From IMG/VR virus record IMGVR_UViG_3300036770_001272, positions 1 to 30,768 of that record: a stretch of DNA of 30,768 nt. One strand, 5' to 3'. The position numbers were made by a program, and so were the translations under genes. The DNA is from a virus. Position 1 is the first letter of the stretch, and every line of letters starts with the position of its first letter. The notes beneath the pieces were generated by a model. That model ran no database searches. It saw only the letters and a program-made list of their open reading frames with translations, and had not been told where the DNA came from. Below, piece after piece: positions 1 through 11,293 of this stretch.

Positions 1-1718
1 ACGGCGAAACAATTACAACTGACATTGTAGATTCAAATGGTGTTCTGATACAATTAGAGGCAGACACATTTTCAATTCTTACAAAAATAAATGTAATTGA
101 AGGTGGTGCAAATTATAATGTTGGTGACCCAGTAACCGTTGTTGGTGGTGGCGCTACAACTCCTGCAACTGCTGAAGTTGAATCTATTACTGATGGTTTT
201 ACTGACCGATTCATAATTAACTACGGCGGTGCAGGCTTTAAAACTGCATCTATCATTTCTTCTGACGCAAGTTTATTACCTGGTGTAATCACTGGTGCTG
301 TTGATGCAGTAAACACAAGTCACTATACTGCAAATACTTACAATGTTTTAGGTATTGATATTATTCAACCATATGAAAATGTCACTATCGATGCAATAGA
401 CTATGGTTTTCCTGCTGCACCAACAGAAAATGCAAACACAAGAATTGTCGATGCACTTACAAATCTATTGGTGACTGATTTGGGACCAATGACAAACGCT
501 ATTGTTCTTTTCTCTAATGTATCAGTAAATACAACATCGTTAGATTCTGAAGGCGCAAAATATCTTTCCGGCAATACATTCTTCGATATCAAAGATTTTA
601 AGTCTGTTGGAAGAATAGATGTTTACTCTGGTGGTACTGGTTATGCAATTGGTGATGAAATTATTTTTGGTCCTGATCCGAGTGGTACTGGCGCAGCAGC
701 TGCGGTAAAAACAGTTGATGGTTCTGGCGCAGTATTAACGATTGAAATACAACCACCAAGAATTACTGGTACTGCAAATGTTCTGAACAATACAGTAGAA
801 ATTATTGGTACTGGAACAGACTTTACAAATGAATTACAAGTTGGTGATAAAATTGTTATTCGTAGCCAAGAAAGATTTGTCAATGCGATTACTTCATCAA
901 CTACTGCAAATGTAAATGTGGCATTTTCTTGGACAGATGGAACAACATATGCAAATAACTATAGAATTGGTTCATTTGCCAGAGGTCTTGTAGGCGGAAC
1001 AAACTATACTCAAAATGTATTCCCAACAGTTACAGTTTCTACTGACTCTGGTGGTTCTGCCGCAAACATTGCAATCACTTCATTGATGGGCGATGGTGAA
1101 TCATTAGAAGCAATTGCAGACCAGATTGCAGGTGCTATCACATCGATTCGTCTGTTGACTGGTGGTGTTGGTTATCAATACATTCCAGAAGTCGACCTCA
1201 CGAACTATGGTGATGGCAGAGCTGTTGCAAACGCTACTTTGGGTGGTGTCTATACTACCTTACCAGGTCGTTGGACAACATCTGATTCTATTATTTCTAA
1301 CTCTGAGAGAAAACTGCAAGGTGCAAATTACTATGTTGACTATGCCTATGTAACATCTTCGTTGACACAATTTGCAAGATACAAACAAGTTCTCAGAGAA
1401 CTCATGCACCCAGCTGGTTTTGTAAATTACGCAGATTTGAACAAACAATCGTCTGCAAACACCTCTGTTACCGTTCAGGATGGAATCTCAAATACGATTT
1501 CTGGTACAGTCGATGTTTCTTCTGGTTCTACTTTTATTCTCGGAACTGGTACAAGATTCGTTCTTGCAAACAATCGAGGTATTCTCACGGTTGGTTCAAA
1601 TGTTGCGGTCAATGGTGAAATACGAACAATTGACACAATCATTAGTAACACAAATGTTTCGGTCACTTCTGCATTTACTTACTCTGCAAACGACCAGACA
1701 CTCATTATACTGACATAA
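1..1718 (+). CDS. Large baseplate/structural protein in the gp7 position, 5' truncated
   Basis: The reading frame is open from base 3 to the TAA at 1716-1718, giving at least 571 residues with no start in the window, so the N-terminus lies upstream. The protein has several Gly-Tyr beta motifs of the type GGxGYxxGD (GGANYNVGD, GGTGYAIGDEI, GGVGYQYIP). It also has two GTGTxF...VGDxI small-barrel motifs, near 798-870 and 1540-1640. Near the C-terminus, 'YVDYAYVTSSLTQFARYK' and 'LRELMHPAGFVNYADL' look like the conserved ending of large structural proteins next to gp8 in marine T4-like phages. It lies directly upstream of gp8, where T4 has gp7, but I see no clear T4 gp7 similarity. A baseplate wedge role is inferred from position. 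That it is a virion structural protein is fairly sure. Confidence 0.7.
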   Translation, partial: GETITTDIVDSNGVLIQLEADTFSILTKINVIEGGANYNVGDPVTVVGGGATTPATAEVESITDGFTDRFIINYGGAGFKTASIISSDASLLPGVITGAVDAVNTSHYTANTYNVLGIDIIQPYENVTIDAIDYGFPAAPTENANTRIVDALTNLLVTDLGPMTNAIVLFSNVSVNTTSLDSEGAKYLSGNTFFDIKDFKSVGRIDVYSGGTGYAIGDEIIFGPDPSGTGAAAAVKTVDGSGAVLTIEIQPPRITGTANVLNNTVEIIGTGTDFTNELQVGDKIVIRSQERFVNAITSSTTANVNVAFSWTDGTTYANNYRIGSFARGLVGGTNYTQNVFPTVTVSTDSGGSAANIAITSLMGDGESLEAIADQIAGAITSIRLLTGGVGYQYIPEVDLTNYGDGRAVANATLGGVYTTLPGRWTTSDSIISNSERKLQGANYYVDYAYVTSSLTQFARYKQVLRELMHPAGFVNYADLNKQSSANTSVTVQDGISNTISGTVDVSSGSTFILGTGTRFVLANNRGILTVGSNVAVNGEIRTIDTIISNTNVSVTSAFTYSANDQTLIILT

Positions 1719-1721
1719 ATA
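1714..1721 (+). promoter_or_regulatory. Late-promoter-like motif CATAAATA
   Basis: CATAAATA overlaps the stop of the upstream gene, 6 bases before the gp8 ATG at 1728. It resembles the T4 late promoter box TATAAATA. The spacing would give a nearly leaderless message, so chance occurrence at a TAA stop in AT-rich DNA is quite possible. Confidence 0.25.
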
Positions 1722-1727
1722 ATACTT

Positions 1728-3344
1728 ATGGCTACATCTATTAATACAAGAAAACTTAGTTATAATTCTGCAAAACTTTGGCGAGATGCGCTTCTAAATG
1801 CCTCGACAAATGCCTGTCCAGTTTTGTATGTGACGATTGGTAACAATGTGCCGTATGCCAATGAGGCATCGCCAGATTCAATTGTTGACACAATCAATAC
1901 AGAAAAAGAAGCATGGGACAACATCTTTGCAGGTAAAAGAGCCACAGGCAACGATGTTCAATTGGTTGTTCCAAGAGTTAACTGGACTGCCAACACCAAA
2001 TACAGACAATACGATGATACTTCTGACATCATCGACCTTGTTACTGCAAATACAGAATTAAATCTAAAACCGATGTATGTCATTACATCGGCACGAAATG
2101 TCTACAAATGTCTTTCAAATTCTGCTGGTGCCAACTCAACTGTTGAACCGACAGGTGACTATACAACTTCAAATGGTAACATTGCAACTGCTGACGGTTT
2201 TGTTTGGAAGTATATGTTCAATGTTCAACCGTCAAACAAATTCTTAGACGATTCTTGGATTCCAACACCAACTTCTACAACTGCACTTGACTACGGTGTA
2301 AGTGATACTGGTGTTGTGATTGGAGAATTGACAACAATCATAATGACTGCCAATGGCACAAATTATCGTGAGGCATCAAATATTCGTGTAGATGGTTTTG
2401 TTTCGGGTCAATCTACAATCCGTCTTTCAAATACTGCAAACACTCTTGCAATTTTCAGTATTCCTACTCTTGCAAATCTTTCCAACATGGCCATTTCTGG
2501 TACTGGAATTGCAACAGATTCTTACATCACAGACATTGCAATTGCGAATGGTTTGATTACTCTTTCTTCGGCAACAAATGCGGCTGGTGGAAACGCAAAT
2601 AACATTACAATTTCTACCCGTGTTTATATTGATGGTGATGGTGTTGGTGCGGTTGCAAATGCTGTTCTTTCGAACACCAGTATTGATGTGACGGCTGCAA
2701 ACGCCAATATTGCAAGAGTAAATGTGACAACGATTGGTACTGGATATACCCGTGCCAATGCATTCATTTATGGTTCTGGTACTGGTGCAAACACCCGTGT
2801 CACAATTGGTCCTAAGTTTGGTCATGCATTTAATCCAGCAGAAGAATTATACTCAAATAGTGTTTTAGTTGTTGTGAGATTTGGTGAATTAGATTCTACT
2901 GAGAATGGACTTATTTCTGTTGATACTTCGTTCAGGCAGATAGGACTTCTTCAGAATCCGTATAAATATGATGCAAATAGTAGAGTTGAGGTTTCAAATG
3001 CCAATACAGTCATTTCTCAAACGACTGATTTAAGTATTGTGGCAGGAACAGATTATACTCTCAATGAATATGTTTATCAAGGTTCTTCTGCAAACAATTC
3101 CTCTGCATATGGATATCTGTATGCTCAAACATCAAATGAAGCTCGTCTAACAAGAGTGACAGGCACATTTGAGACAGGTTTGCCACTCATTGGAGCATCT
3201 TCTGGTGTTTCTAGAACCGTTACCGGCATTGCAAATCCAGAGTTGAAACCATACTCTGGAGACATGTTATACATAGAGAATGCAGTTAAAACTGACCGTG
3301 CTGATGGTCAGGCAGAAAATATTAAACTGACAGTAAGTTTTTAA
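1728..3344 (+). CDS. gp8: Baseplate wedge subunit gp8
   Basis: This 538-residue protein aligns by eye with T4 gp8 at both ends. The N-terminal part has 'LYVTIGNNVPY', then 'VPRVNWTANTKYRQYDD' (T4: IPRRDWGDTRYPDP), 'VYKCLSN...STVEPTGDY' and 'DGFVWKYMFNV' (T4: STIEPGDGYVWEYLFEI). The C-terminal part has 'FRQIGLLQNPYKYD' (T4: FRQISIITNP) and 'SGDMLYIENAVKTDRADGQ' ending in 'IKLTVSF' (T4: SGEMIYMENR...INILFTF). T4 gp8 has 334 residues. The extra ~200 sit in the middle (about residues 200-370) and include a GTGYTRANAFIYGSGTG Gly-Tyr motif. In T4, gp8 dimerises and joins gp7, gp10, gp6 and gp53 in the wedge. The next gene follows after 10 bases. Confidence 0.93.
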   Translation: MATSINTRKLSYNSAKLWRDALLNASTNACPVLYVTIGNNVPYANEASPDSIVDTINTEKEAWDNIFAGKRATGNDVQLVVPRVNWTANTKYRQYDDTSDIIDLVTANTELNLKPMYVITSARNVYKCLSNSAGANSTVEPTGDYTTSNGNIATADGFVWKYMFNVQPSNKFLDDSWIPTPTSTTALDYGVSDTGVVIGELTTIIMTANGTNYREASNIRVDGFVSGQSTIRLSNTANTLAIFSIPTLANLSNMAISGTGIATDSYITDIAIANGLITLSSATNAAGGNANNITISTRVYIDGDGVGAVANAVLSNTSIDVTAANANIARVNVTTIGTGYTRANAFIYGSGTGANTRVTIGPKFGHAFNPAEELYSNSVLVVVRFGELDSTENGLISVDTSFRQIGLLQNPYKYDANSRVEVSNANTVISQTTDLSIVAGTDYTLNEYVYQGSSANNSSAYGYLYAQTSNEARLTRVTGTFETGLPLIGASSGVSRTVTGIANPELKPYSGDMLYIENAVKTDRADGQAENIKLTVSF

Positions 3345-3354
3345 GGCTGAATAA

Positions 3355-6300
3355 ATGGCACTTGATACAAATTTTAATGTAAATCCATACTATGACGATT
3401 ACGATGCGGATAAAAAATTCCTCCGCATGCTTTTCAAACCAGGTTATGCTGTTCAGGCTCGTGAGTTAACACAACTTCAAACAATTCTTCAAAAGCAAGT
3501 TGAGCGTTTTGGTGACCATATTTTCAAAGATGGTTCTGTTGTCACTGGTGGTGAAACAGTTTATCAAAATACAACTTTCATTAATGTGTCTTCTTCTTAT
3601 GCTGGCACGGCAGTAAACATCAATAGTTTTGTTGGTCAGACAATTGTTGACAACATTCAAAATCCTACCAAGAAAGCACAAGTTCTTAAAGTATACAATG
3701 AAGATGCTGGTACAGGTGAACCAAAAACTCTGATTGTTGCACCACTCTTTGGTACATTTACTGGTAGTGAAACAATCCTTACTTTCAGTTCTGCACCAGT
3801 TTTTGCTAACACAACATCTATAGGCACAAATCAAGTATTCTCAGTAAACGATGGCGTTTACTATTACGATGGTTTCTTTGTTGATGTTGATGCACAAACT
3901 GTTGCAATCTCAAAATATAATCAAGCAGGTAATGCAAGAATTGGTTTTGAAATCACAGAATCAATCGTCACTTCAGCAACAGACACATCACTTTTAGACC
4001 CAGCACAAAATGCTTCTAACTATCAGGCACCTGGTGCTGACCGTTACAAAGTGCAGATGGTTCTTGCAAATCGTTCATTAGATTCAACTGACGATACACA
4101 ATTCATCGAACTTGCTCGTTTTGAAAATGGTAATCTAACTAAGTTTGTTCAGTATCCTCTCTATTCAGTTTTAGAAGATACTCTTGCTCGTAGAACATAT
4201 GACGAATCTGGTAACTATACTGTTCGCCCATTCAAAATTGCTTTAGAAACAAATGCATCTAATACTGCAAACTTAGATGTCATTCTTTCGCCTGGTAAAG
4301 CCTATGTTTATGGTTATGAGTTTGAGACAATTTCTCCAACTACATTGACCTTTGATAAACCAAGAGAAACCGATAGTGTTGCAAACAGAAGATTGACGGC
4401 TGATTACGGTTACTATGTCTTTGCAAATACGCCGCACGGTTCTTTCCCAATCAACAGTTTACAAACAGTAGATTTGCATTGCGTTGCAAATGCATCTATC
4501 AATACAACATCTTCTGGCACAGTTTCAAATACAAAAATTGGTACTGCAAGAGTCAAATCAATTTCATATGATTCTGCGGCTGACTCTGCCAACTCTGCAT
4601 CTTACGAATACAAACTTTTCTTGTTTGATGTAAATGTTGGTTCAATCAATGGTGGAAATACAAATGCAAGTATTTCTGCTGCAAATACAACTTATGTTCA
4701 ACTTGCAAATACACTTAATGGTGTAAATCTTTATTCGACAGTTGACAATGCCTATCGTGGCGCAAAACTTCGCATTTCTGCTGGCCCAGGTGTTGGTGAG
4801 TTGCCGAGAACAATTACAAATTATAACGGAACAACTCAGACTGTTCAAATTGATGTTCCATTTACTGCCAATGTAAACCAAGGTACTTCTACTTGGGCAA
4901 TTGACTTTGAATTCAATGACGCAAAAGCTGTCATCGTTTCAACGGGCACATCAATCACTTCTGCGATGAACATTGATGAAAGGTCTAAAGATGACGCTTC
5001 TGTTTTTGATGACACTTTCATTACTGACACAAGTACCGAACTATTAGTATTTCCTCTTGGTGATGATTTTATTGCCAACGGTTCTATCTCTGATGTTTCA
5101 TATTCTTATCGTAGACTTTATGAATCTCAGGCATTTTCTACATCACAATCACCTGCACTTACTGTAGGTACTGGTGAATCTATTGCCTCTGCAACATCGA
5201 CATCAGCTCGAGCAGAAAACTATCAAATCGTTGTTACATCACAAGGCACTGGTGCTTATGCTGTAGGACAAACTGTTCCTGCAACTGCAATTACAAGTGT
5301 TGATACCGTTGCTCGTAAGATTACAATTACAAATGCAAATAACATGACTGCTAACATCATTGCAACAATTGATGTGAGCAATCCGACACAAAAGAATAAG
5401 ACATACATTGCAGGTAATAACACAGTTCAAATCTCTGGCGGTATTGACTTATTTTCTAACGGTGCGATTACTCTGTATGGTTCGCAAGGTCAAATTCAAA
5501 TTGCAGCCAATACGGTTGTAAAAACACCGGATACACCACAATCCCTGTATACATCTGATGTTGTAAATCTGATTTCTGTTTTAGATTTCAACGGCAATGC
5601 AATTACTGCTGCTGAGACAGGTGCAATCAATGTTACATCTCGGTATGCTCTTGTAAATGGTCAAAAAGATTCTTACTATGACCACGCATACATCACATTG
5701 TTACCTGGTGTTGCTGCACCAGTTGGTCCTCTCGTTGTCAAATTCAATCAATTTGTTTCTTCTGGTCCCGGTTTCTTCACCGTAGATTCTTATACTGGTG
5801 GTGGTTATGCCTACGAAAACATTCCTGCATACAATTCACCAAACGGAACAAAGTATGAATTGCGTGACAGTTTAGACTTTAGACCAGTTCGTGCAAATGC
5901 TACTGTTGCAACTGCCAGTTCAATTGTGTTTGATGTTGATTCTACAACAACTGGACCTAAGATACCAGAAAATGGTTCGGATATTATTCTTGACTTTGAA
6001 TACCATTTGGCAAGAAATGATAAAATTGTTCTGAATAAAAACAGAACATTTGAGGTCATTCAGGGTGATTCATCTTTAACTCCTGTTGATCCAAAAGATA
6101 AAGATAACGCAATGACACTTTATGTTTTGCGTCATCAACCTTATTTGTTAAACACTTCAAATACTACAGTTCAGTATATCAATAATAGACGATATACTAT
6201 GAGAGACATTGGAAAAATTGAAAGACGAGTTGAAAACTTAGAATATTATACCTCTCTTTCATTGTTAGAACAAGAAACTCTCAGCAAACAAGACTTAACA

Positions 6301-9300
6301 ATTCTTGATTCTTCCAATTTGGCAAGATTTAAGAATGGCATCATTGTAGATTCCTTTAGAGGACATTCTATTGCGGATGTTTCAAAAAATGAGTATCGTG
6401 CATCTATTGATCCAAATAGATTGGAAATGAGACCTACATTTAATGTTTCGGCTCATTCGATGACATTTGATTCTGCCAATTCATCCGGCTACACACAAAA
6501 CGGGGCTTTCATTACAGTTTCTACAAATGTGATACCTTTTGTTACGCAGAATCTTGCTTCTAAAGTTGTCAATGTTAATCCATTTAACTTGGTCAACTAT
6601 CTTGGTAAAATCGAATTAAATCCAAAGTCAGATATATGGGTTGATACTAGTCGAAATCCAGATGTTCTTGTGAATATTGGTGGCGATAAAGACGCATGGG
6701 ATTTAATTATTGGAGATAGAACGCCATTTAGTTACGAGTGGGGTGATTGGCAAACATATAATGTTGGTGTTTCTGTCGAACAGGCTCAATGGGTTGGTGG
6801 TCCTCCTTGGGGTGCTGGTAATCAAAACTTACCTCAACTTTTTGCTAATGACAGAGTTATTACGACAACAAGACAGGCAAGAACTGGTGTTGCTACAACT
6901 GTTGCACCTGAAACAATCACACAAAGAATTGGTGACCGTGTTGTAGACATTTCAATTATACCATACATGAGAAGTGTTGGGGTGTTGTTTACGGCTTCTG
7001 ATTTCAAACCATCTACAACTTTATTCCCATTCTTTGATTCTACATTAGTCGAAACATATACGGCTCGTGCAAATAAATTTAGATTGACAAACAACAATCT
7101 TCGTTATCAGACAACAACTGGTAACTATGAAACTGTAAGTGTCATTGATAATGCGACAAGTACCACGAACGGTACTGCCATCATTGTTAAGACATCAAAC
7201 ACAGAAGCATTTGTTGTAAATATTGACCCATCAACTTCGTTCAATATTGCAAATGCCAATCTCGTTGGTTCTTCAACTGGCACATCTGTTCGCATTAATG
7301 GTTACGACCATTACTCTGGTAATGCTAATGCTGCTACAGTAAGTTCTATCACACTTAGAATCGATGCTTCTGGTTCTAGTAATGAAACTTTCTATGCAAA
7401 TACTGCAAACAGTAACACAATTTTTATTGTTGCTGGTACTGGTGCTGGCCAAGAACGCACGATGAATTCTTATAACTCTGTTACAAGAACTGCAAATGTG
7501 AGTGTTAACTGGTCTACAACTCCAGATACGACTTCTATTTACTCTATTGGTCGACCAACAACTACACAAGCTGGCGACATCGCTGGTGTGTTTACAATTC
7601 CTGCATCTACATTCCGTATTGGTGAAAAACGATTTAGATTAATTGACAATAGTGTAAACGATGTTGGTTCATCTTCTACAAATGGTGACGCTTCGTTCTT
7701 TGCACAAGGTCTTTTACAGACAGTTGAAGATACAATTGTGTCGGCAACAGTACCAACAATTCAACGAGTTACTGTTAATGATGAAAGAGTCTTTACGACT
7801 GTGACGGATGGACAGAGAAGACACATTGGTTGGGTTGACCCACTTGCACAAACATTCCTTATTGCATCTGATGCTTATCCAAATGGATTGTTTATTAATC
7901 GTGTGAGATTCTGTTTCAAAACAAAAGACGATACAGTTCCAGTCACACTACAAATTCGCCCTGTTGTCAATGGTTATCCATCATATGCGGTAATCTATCC
8001 GTTTGCAACAGTTACAATGACACCAGATAAAGTCAACATTACTGATGCACCAGACTTAGATGATCCAAACAAATATACTGACTTTGTTTTTGACACACCA
8101 ATTTACATGCAACCTGGTGAACATTCATTTGTTCTTCTTGCAAACTCTAACAAGTATGAAGTATTCGTTGCAGAAGTTGGTGCATTAGATATCGTTACTG
8201 GTCGTCAAATTTCTTCGCAACCATATCAAGGCTCTCTGTTTTTATCACAGAACGGTTCTACATGGGAACCAGACCAACAGTCTGATATGACATTTAGAAT
8301 GTTTAGAAATCAGTTCTCATTGACACCTGCAATTGCTCAATTCAAATTAGATGCGCCTTCGGCAAATACTCCAGTCGATTTAATTAATTTGAATTCTGGT
8401 GATATGGTAATTGCTGACACATCATTATTGTATCGATTTAATTCTACCACAGATTCTACTGGTTCTTCAACTGGTCTGATACCATTTACACCATTAGAAG
8501 ACTATGACATGAATGATGGTTTTGGTCGCAGAGTTCTTGTTGCCAATTCAAATAGTTCGTTTACTGTTCAGGCTACAATGGCAACAAATGACCCGGCTGT
8601 TTCGCCAGTCATTGACACAACAAGATTTGGCTTTGTTGCAGTTGAAAACATCATTAATAATCTGCCATTGCAGAACACAGGATTCATCATCACAAATGGT
8701 GGTAGTGGTTATGCTAACTCTGCTGATGTAACTGTCACGATTTCTGGTGGTAATGGTTCTGGCGCAACTGCAACTGCAAATGTGAACGGTTCTGGTATCA
8801 TTGATGCCGTCACACTCACAAATGCTGGTTCTGGTTACACAACATCGCCAACAATTACACTCACTCCAGGTTCAGGCGGTGGTTCTGGTGCAGTCGTAAC
8901 CTACAATGGTGAAGACAAGAAATCTGGTGGTAACTCAGAAGTTCGTTACATTACTCGCCGAGTTACACTTGCAGACGGATTTGATTCTGGTGACTTACGA
9001 GTTTATGTGACTGCCTACAAACCAAGTGGTAGTGAAATCTATGTTTACTACAAATTACTGTCTACATCTGATACTGATGATTTTGATGATAAAGAGTATC
9101 AGTTAATGACACAGTTAGATAACAATAACTTTGTTTCATTGAATGCAACTGACTATCGTGAATTGACCTTTGCGCCAGGTATAAATGCAACTGCCAACAA
9201 TCAAGTATCTTACACTTCTGGCACAACATCTTATCGTAACTTTAGAACATTTGCAATTAAGATAGTTTTGGCTGGCACTTCTACTGTTGATGTACCAAGA

Positions 9301-9345
9301 GTGCAAGATTTCCGTGCCATTGCTCTACCTGAGGGAACAGTATGA
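3355..9345 (+). CDS. Giant DUF4815-type tail/baseplate structural protein
   Basis: At 1996 residues this is the largest gene in the window. The N-terminus '[18 protein letters not shown]' followed by '[19 protein letters not shown]', '[11 protein letters not shown]' and 'VVTGGE' is the hallmark of DUF4815 proteins of marine T4-like phages. About residues 949-1029 carry the family's second conserved block: '[20 protein letters not shown]' (a short coiled coil), '[11 protein letters not shown]' and a D-rich stretch. A Gly/Ser beta module with two GSGY motifs lies at about residues 1775-1858. The C-terminal ~130 residues are the usual conserved ending ([27 protein letters not shown]). It sits where T4 has genes 9-12, so it may stand in for the fibre-attachment or short-fibre part of the baseplate. 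The role is inferred. The final TGA overlaps the next ATG by 4 bases (ATGA). Confidence 0.85.
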   Translation: MALDTNFNVNPYYDDYDADKKFLRMLFKPGYAVQARELTQLQTILQKQVERFGDHIFKDGSVVTGGETVYQNTTFINVSSSYAGTAVNINSFVGQTIVDNIQNPTKKAQVLKVYNEDAGTGEPKTLIVAPLFGTFTGSETILTFSSAPVFANTTSIGTNQVFSVNDGVYYYDGFFVDVDAQTVAISKYNQAGNARIGFEITESIVTSATDTSLLDPAQNASNYQAPGADRYKVQMVLANRSLDSTDDTQFIELARFENGNLTKFVQYPLYSVLEDTLARRTYDESGNYTVRPFKIALETNASNTANLDVILSPGKAYVYGYEFETISPTTLTFDKPRETDSVANRRLTADYGYYVFANTPHGSFPINSLQTVDLHCVANASINTTSSGTVSNTKIGTARVKSISYDSAADSANSASYEYKLFLFDVNVGSINGGNTNASISAANTTYVQLANTLNGVNLYSTVDNAYRGAKLRISAGPGVGELPRTITNYNGTTQTVQIDVPFTANVNQGTSTWAIDFEFNDAKAVIVSTGTSITSAMNIDERSKDDASVFDDTFITDTSTELLVFPLGDDFIANGSISDVSYSYRRLYESQAFSTSQSPALTVGTGESIASATSTSARAENYQIVVTSQGTGAYAVGQTVPATAITSVDTVARKITITNANNMTANIIATIDVSNPTQKNKTYIAGNNTVQISGGIDLFSNGAITLYGSQGQIQIAANTVVKTPDTPQSLYTSDVVNLISVLDFNGNAITAAETGAINVTSRYALVNGQKDSYYDHAYITLLPGVAAPVGPLVVKFNQFVSSGPGFFTVDSYTGGGYAYENIPAYNSPNGTKYELRDSLDFRPVRANATVATASSIVFDVDSTTTGPKIPENGSDIILDFEYHLARNDKIVLNKNRTFEVIQGDSSLTPVDPKDKDNAMTLYVLRHQPYLLNTSNTTVQYINNRRYTMRDIGKIERRVENLEYYTSLSLLEQETLSKQDLTILDSSNLARFKNGIIVDSFRGHSIADVSKNEYRASIDPNRLEMRPTFNVSAHSMTFDSANSSGYTQNGAFITVSTNVIPFVTQNLASKVVNVNPFNLVNYLGKIELNPKSDIWVDTSRNPDVLVNIGGDKDAWDLIIGDRTPFSYEWGDWQTYNVGVSVEQAQWVGGPPWGAGNQNLPQLFANDRVITTTRQARTGVATTVAPETITQRIGDRVVDISIIPYMRSVGVLFTASDFKPSTTLFPFFDSTLVETYTARANKFRLTNNNLRYQTTTGNYETVSVIDNATSTTNGTAIIVKTSNTEAFVVNIDPSTSFNIANANLVGSSTGTSVRINGYDHYSGNANAATVSSITLRIDASGSSNETFYANTANSNTIFIVAGTGAGQERTMNSYNSVTRTANVSVNWSTTPDTTSIYSIGRPTTTQAGDIAGVFTIPASTFRIGEKRFRLIDNSVNDVGSSSTNGDASFFAQGLLQTVEDTIVSATVPTIQRVTVNDERVFTTVTDGQRRHIGWVDPLAQTFLIASDAYPNGLFINRVRFCFKTKDDTVPVTLQIRPVVNGYPSYAVIYPFATVTMTPDKVNITDAPDLDDPNKYTDFVFDTPIYMQPGEHSFVLLANSNKYEVFVAEVGALDIVTGRQISSQPYQGSLFLSQNGSTWEPDQQSDMTFRMFRNQFSLTPAIAQFKLDAPSANTPVDLINLNSGDMVIADTSLLYRFNSTTDSTGSSTGLIPFTPLEDYDMNDGFGRRVLVANSNSSFTVQATMATNDPAVSPVIDTTRFGFVAVENIINNLPLQNTGFIITNGGSGYANSADVTVTISGGNGSGATATANVNGSGIIDAVTLTNAGSGYTTSPTITLTPGSGGGSGAVVTYNGEDKKSGGNSEVRYITRRVTLADGFDSGDLRVYVTAYKPSGSEIYVYYKLLSTSDTDDFDDKEYQLMTQLDNNNFVSLNATDYRELTFAPGINATANNQVSYTSGTTSYRNFRTFAIKIVLAGTSTVDVPRVQDFRAIALPEGTV

Positions 9346-9572
9346 GTATCGTAGCAATTAAAGACCATCAAAAACTGGTTCGGGATACTGGTTCTAAAGC
9401 AGTTCTAAATACAGACAAGGCTGGTCTACAAGAATATTATGCAAAAAGAGAAGTTCTGAAAAAAGAACAACAAGAAAAAATAGAAACAAAAGAACGCTTA
9501 GCCAAGATAGAATCAGAGATGCAAGACATTAAGAATTTACTTATTGAAATTGCCGAACTTCGGAAATCATAA
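9342..9572 (+). CDS. Small charged coiled-coil protein
   Basis: This 76-residue protein has no recognised domain. Residues 30-76 are strongly helical and charged ([20 protein letters not shown], then [20 protein letters not shown]), with heptad-like spacing of L and I that suggests a coiled coil. The ATG overlaps the stop of the giant DUF4815 gene (ATGA), and its own stop shares one base with the next ATG (TAATG), so all three are probably translationally coupled. A short coiled coil between a baseplate protein and a fibre protein could be an assembly chaperone, in the manner of T4 gp57A, or a trimerising linker. Neither is demonstrated. Confidence 0.75.
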   Translation: MSIVAIKDHQKLVRDTGSKAVLNTDKAGLQEYYAKREVLKKEQQEKIETKERLAKIESEMQDIKNLLIEIAELRKS

Positions 9573-10120
9573 TGGCAAATACAATCAATAATTTAACCAC
9601 CTCTAATACCTTCTTACAATGGTTGACTGGTACACAATCAGTCATTTCGTCTTTGAATTCTCTGAGAGAAGGTGGCGTATCTAACACTTATGTTGTAAAC
9701 ACTAGCATTGAAATTGCAGGTGATTTACTTGTAACTGGTAATCTTACACTTGATTCAATCGGCTTCAATGACTTAAATGTTGCTGGCAATACTGTAATCA
9801 ATGGCACTCTGACTGTTGGTGGAAACACATCGCTCGATAATGCCTATGTGACATATGGTAACTTTGAAACATCCAATGTCACAATCATGGTCGGTGATGC
9901 GAATACCGCCGTCTATGCAAACATTACGGCAGTATCAGGATTTGCTTCTGCGGCAGGTTCATATGCCAACTCTGCATTCATTCATGCTAATTCAGCATAT
10001 GAATCACAAAATACAACTGGTGTTTATGCGAATTCTTCATTCATTCATGCAAATAGTGCTTTTAATGCGGCGAATACCGCTGCATCTGATTCATTAGCGT
10101 TCGCTATCGCACTAGGATAA
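9572..10120 (+). CDS. Tail fibre protein with ANSAF repeats
   Basis: 182 residues. The middle shows the fibre beta-repeat 'IAGDLLVTGNLTLDSI...AGNTVINGTLTVGGNTS', a pattern common in phage tail-fibre shafts. From about residue 130 it has helical repeats of the form YANSAFIHANSAYESQN and YANSSFIHANSAFNAANTAA, shared with the fibres at 22185, 24150 and 24832. It ends in 'AFAIALG', nearly the same ending as the 89-residue protein at 24832. It is probably a fibre or fibre-base segment attached near the baseplate. A TATAAATA box follows directly after its stop. Confidence 0.75.
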   Translation: MANTINNLTTSNTFLQWLTGTQSVISSLNSLREGGVSNTYVVNTSIEIAGDLLVTGNLTLDSIGFNDLNVAGNTVINGTLTVGGNTSLDNAYVTYGNFETSNVTIMVGDANTAVYANITAVSGFASAAGSYANSAFIHANSAYESQNTTGVYANSSFIHANSAFNAANTAASDSLAFAIALG

Positions 10121-10128
10121 TATAAATA
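10121..10128 (+). promoter_or_regulatory. Late promoter TATAAATA
   Basis: This is an exact match to the T4 late promoter -10 box TATAAATA. It sits in the 30-base gap between two genes, with an expected start near 10134. A ribosome binding site AAGGAAAA follows before the ATG at 10151. It is the best-placed late-promoter match in the window and would drive the fibre cassette zone. Confidence 0.65.
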
Positions 10129-10150
10129 GAGTATCTAAGGAAAATTTTAA

Positions 10151-10477
10151 ATGGCCAATACCTTTAAATCGAATGTTGCAGTCAACATTGAAACGACAGG
10201 AAATACTGTCTATACATGCCCAGCTGCAACACAAACTACACTTATTGGTTTGACGATTGCAAATAAATCGAATGGTACCGTAACTGCGAATGCTTATCTT
10301 CGTAGGTCTTCGGTAGATTATGCGATTATTGCGAATGCACCAATTCTGAATGGTTCGACTCTTGTTCCAATTGGGGGTGACCAGAAAGTTGTTTTGCAAG
10401 ATGCTGACGAATTGAAAGTTACTGTTTCTTCGAATAATGCAGTCGATGTCATTGCAAGTTTATTGGAGATTTCTTAA
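10151..10477 (+). CDS. Small beta-rich structural protein, divergent A-type
   Basis: 108 residues, predicted all-beta, with no helices or membrane segments. It is built like the A-type proteins at 11294, 15438, 19695 and 20048: a 'N.....TVYTCPAATQTTLIG' start matches their 'TNVYxVPAATEAVISTI', a 'LTIANKS' strand matches 'ITICNQ', and it ends in 'LLEIS' as they end in 'FGSEIS'. It is the most divergent member. It has a good AAGGAAAA site and a TATAAATA promoter upstream, and the next gene follows after 3 bases. Such proteins are common unnamed structural or fibre-associated proteins in marine T4-like phages. Role unknown. Confidence 0.7.
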   Translation: MANTFKSNVAVNIETTGNTVYTCPAATQTTLIGLTIANKSNGTVTANAYLRRSSVDYAIIANAPILNGSTLVPIGGDQKVVLQDADELKVTVSSNNAVDVIASLLEIS

Positions 10478-10480
10478 TAA

Positions 10481-11287
10481 ATGGCATACCTTGGTTTAGT
10501 CGCACCAATTTACGACCCAACAAGAGCACCAGTACCTCAGTTAGATGCTGAGCGTTTTAATGGTAATAATGTTACCGTTGCATTCACTCTTACACGGCAA
10601 GTAAACTCACCAACAGACATTGATGTAATTGTTGAAAATGTTCGTCAAGAACCAACTACTGCATACAATATTGAAGGTTACACTTTAACATTTACAGAAG
10701 CCCCACCATCTGGCACAAATAATATCTATGTCATTTATCGTGGTGGTGCAACAAATTCTTACGCATATGTACCAGATGGTTCGATTACATATGCAAAATT
10801 GGCACAAAACATTCGCCAATTTACAGTAGATACATATACAGCAAACGGTTCAGGTCAGACATTTGTTCTTACTGAAACACCTGCATCTGCAAACACTCTT
10901 GTAGTTTCGATTGATGGTGTTGTTCAAATTGCACCAGACAACTATAGTGTTTCTGGTACAACTTTAATCTTTACTTCTGCACCATCCAACGGTTCAAATG
11001 TTGCTGTCAAACATCTTGGTTTTAGAACGACCGCAACAGTTACAGAAGTTCCTGCTGATTCTATTACAACAAATGAATTAGCAGATAATGCTGTAACTAC
11101 TCCAAAAATTGCTGACGATGCTGTTACTGCTGCAAAACTTGCTGATACTGCTGTTACACCAGGAACATATGGTGGCGAAGAACAGATTCCAGTTGTTGTA
11201 GTTGACCAACAAGGTCGTCTAACATCTGCTGCAAATGTTTCAGTTTCAGCACCTTTACCAAATATTTTAATGTTATCAGGAATGTAA
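10481..11287 (+). CDS. Tail fibre protein with tandem beta modules (cassette 1, L gene)
   Basis: 268 residues. Two tandem ~90-residue beta modules share the pattern FxGxxxxxxFxL...PxDIDVxVxxVxQxPxxxYxIxGxTLxFTEAPPSGTNxIxVxYxG (about residues 25-90 and 115-185). This is the bead-on-string module of T7-like fibres and many environmental phages. Residues 190-235 carry the repeated 'ADSITTNELADNAVTTPKIADDAVTAAKLAD' linker (given here as its repeat unit ADxAVTxxKLAD). The last part, 'DQQGRLTSAANVSVS', is the fibre D-xx-GR motif, and it ends in 'NILMLSGM'. The 59-residue protein at 15258 ends in 'NPFLLSGM', and both are followed by an A-type gene. It is likely a fibre shaft or connector. Confidence 0.75.
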   Translation: MAYLGLVAPIYDPTRAPVPQLDAERFNGNNVTVAFTLTRQVNSPTDIDVIVENVRQEPTTAYNIEGYTLTFTEAPPSGTNNIYVIYRGGATNSYAYVPDGSITYAKLAQNIRQFTVDTYTANGSGQTFVLTETPASANTLVVSIDGVVQIAPDNYSVSGTTLIFTSAPSNGSNVAVKHLGFRTTATVTEVPADSITTNELADNAVTTPKIADDAVTAAKLADTAVTPGTYGGEEQIPVVVVDQQGRLTSAANVSVSAPLPNILMLSGM

Positions 11288-11293
11288 ACAAAA

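Noticed and set aside
2427-2825. 132-residue reverse-strand ORF rich in Cys and Asn
   Set aside because: It lies wholly inside the gp8 insert. Its Cys/Thr/Asn/Ile-rich composition is the antisense image of the GCAAAT-type repeats, and there is no ribosome site or known motif.
3466-3834. 122-residue reverse-strand ORF
   Set aside because: It is antisense to the highly conserved N-terminus of the DUF4815 protein and shows no start signals or recognisable motifs.
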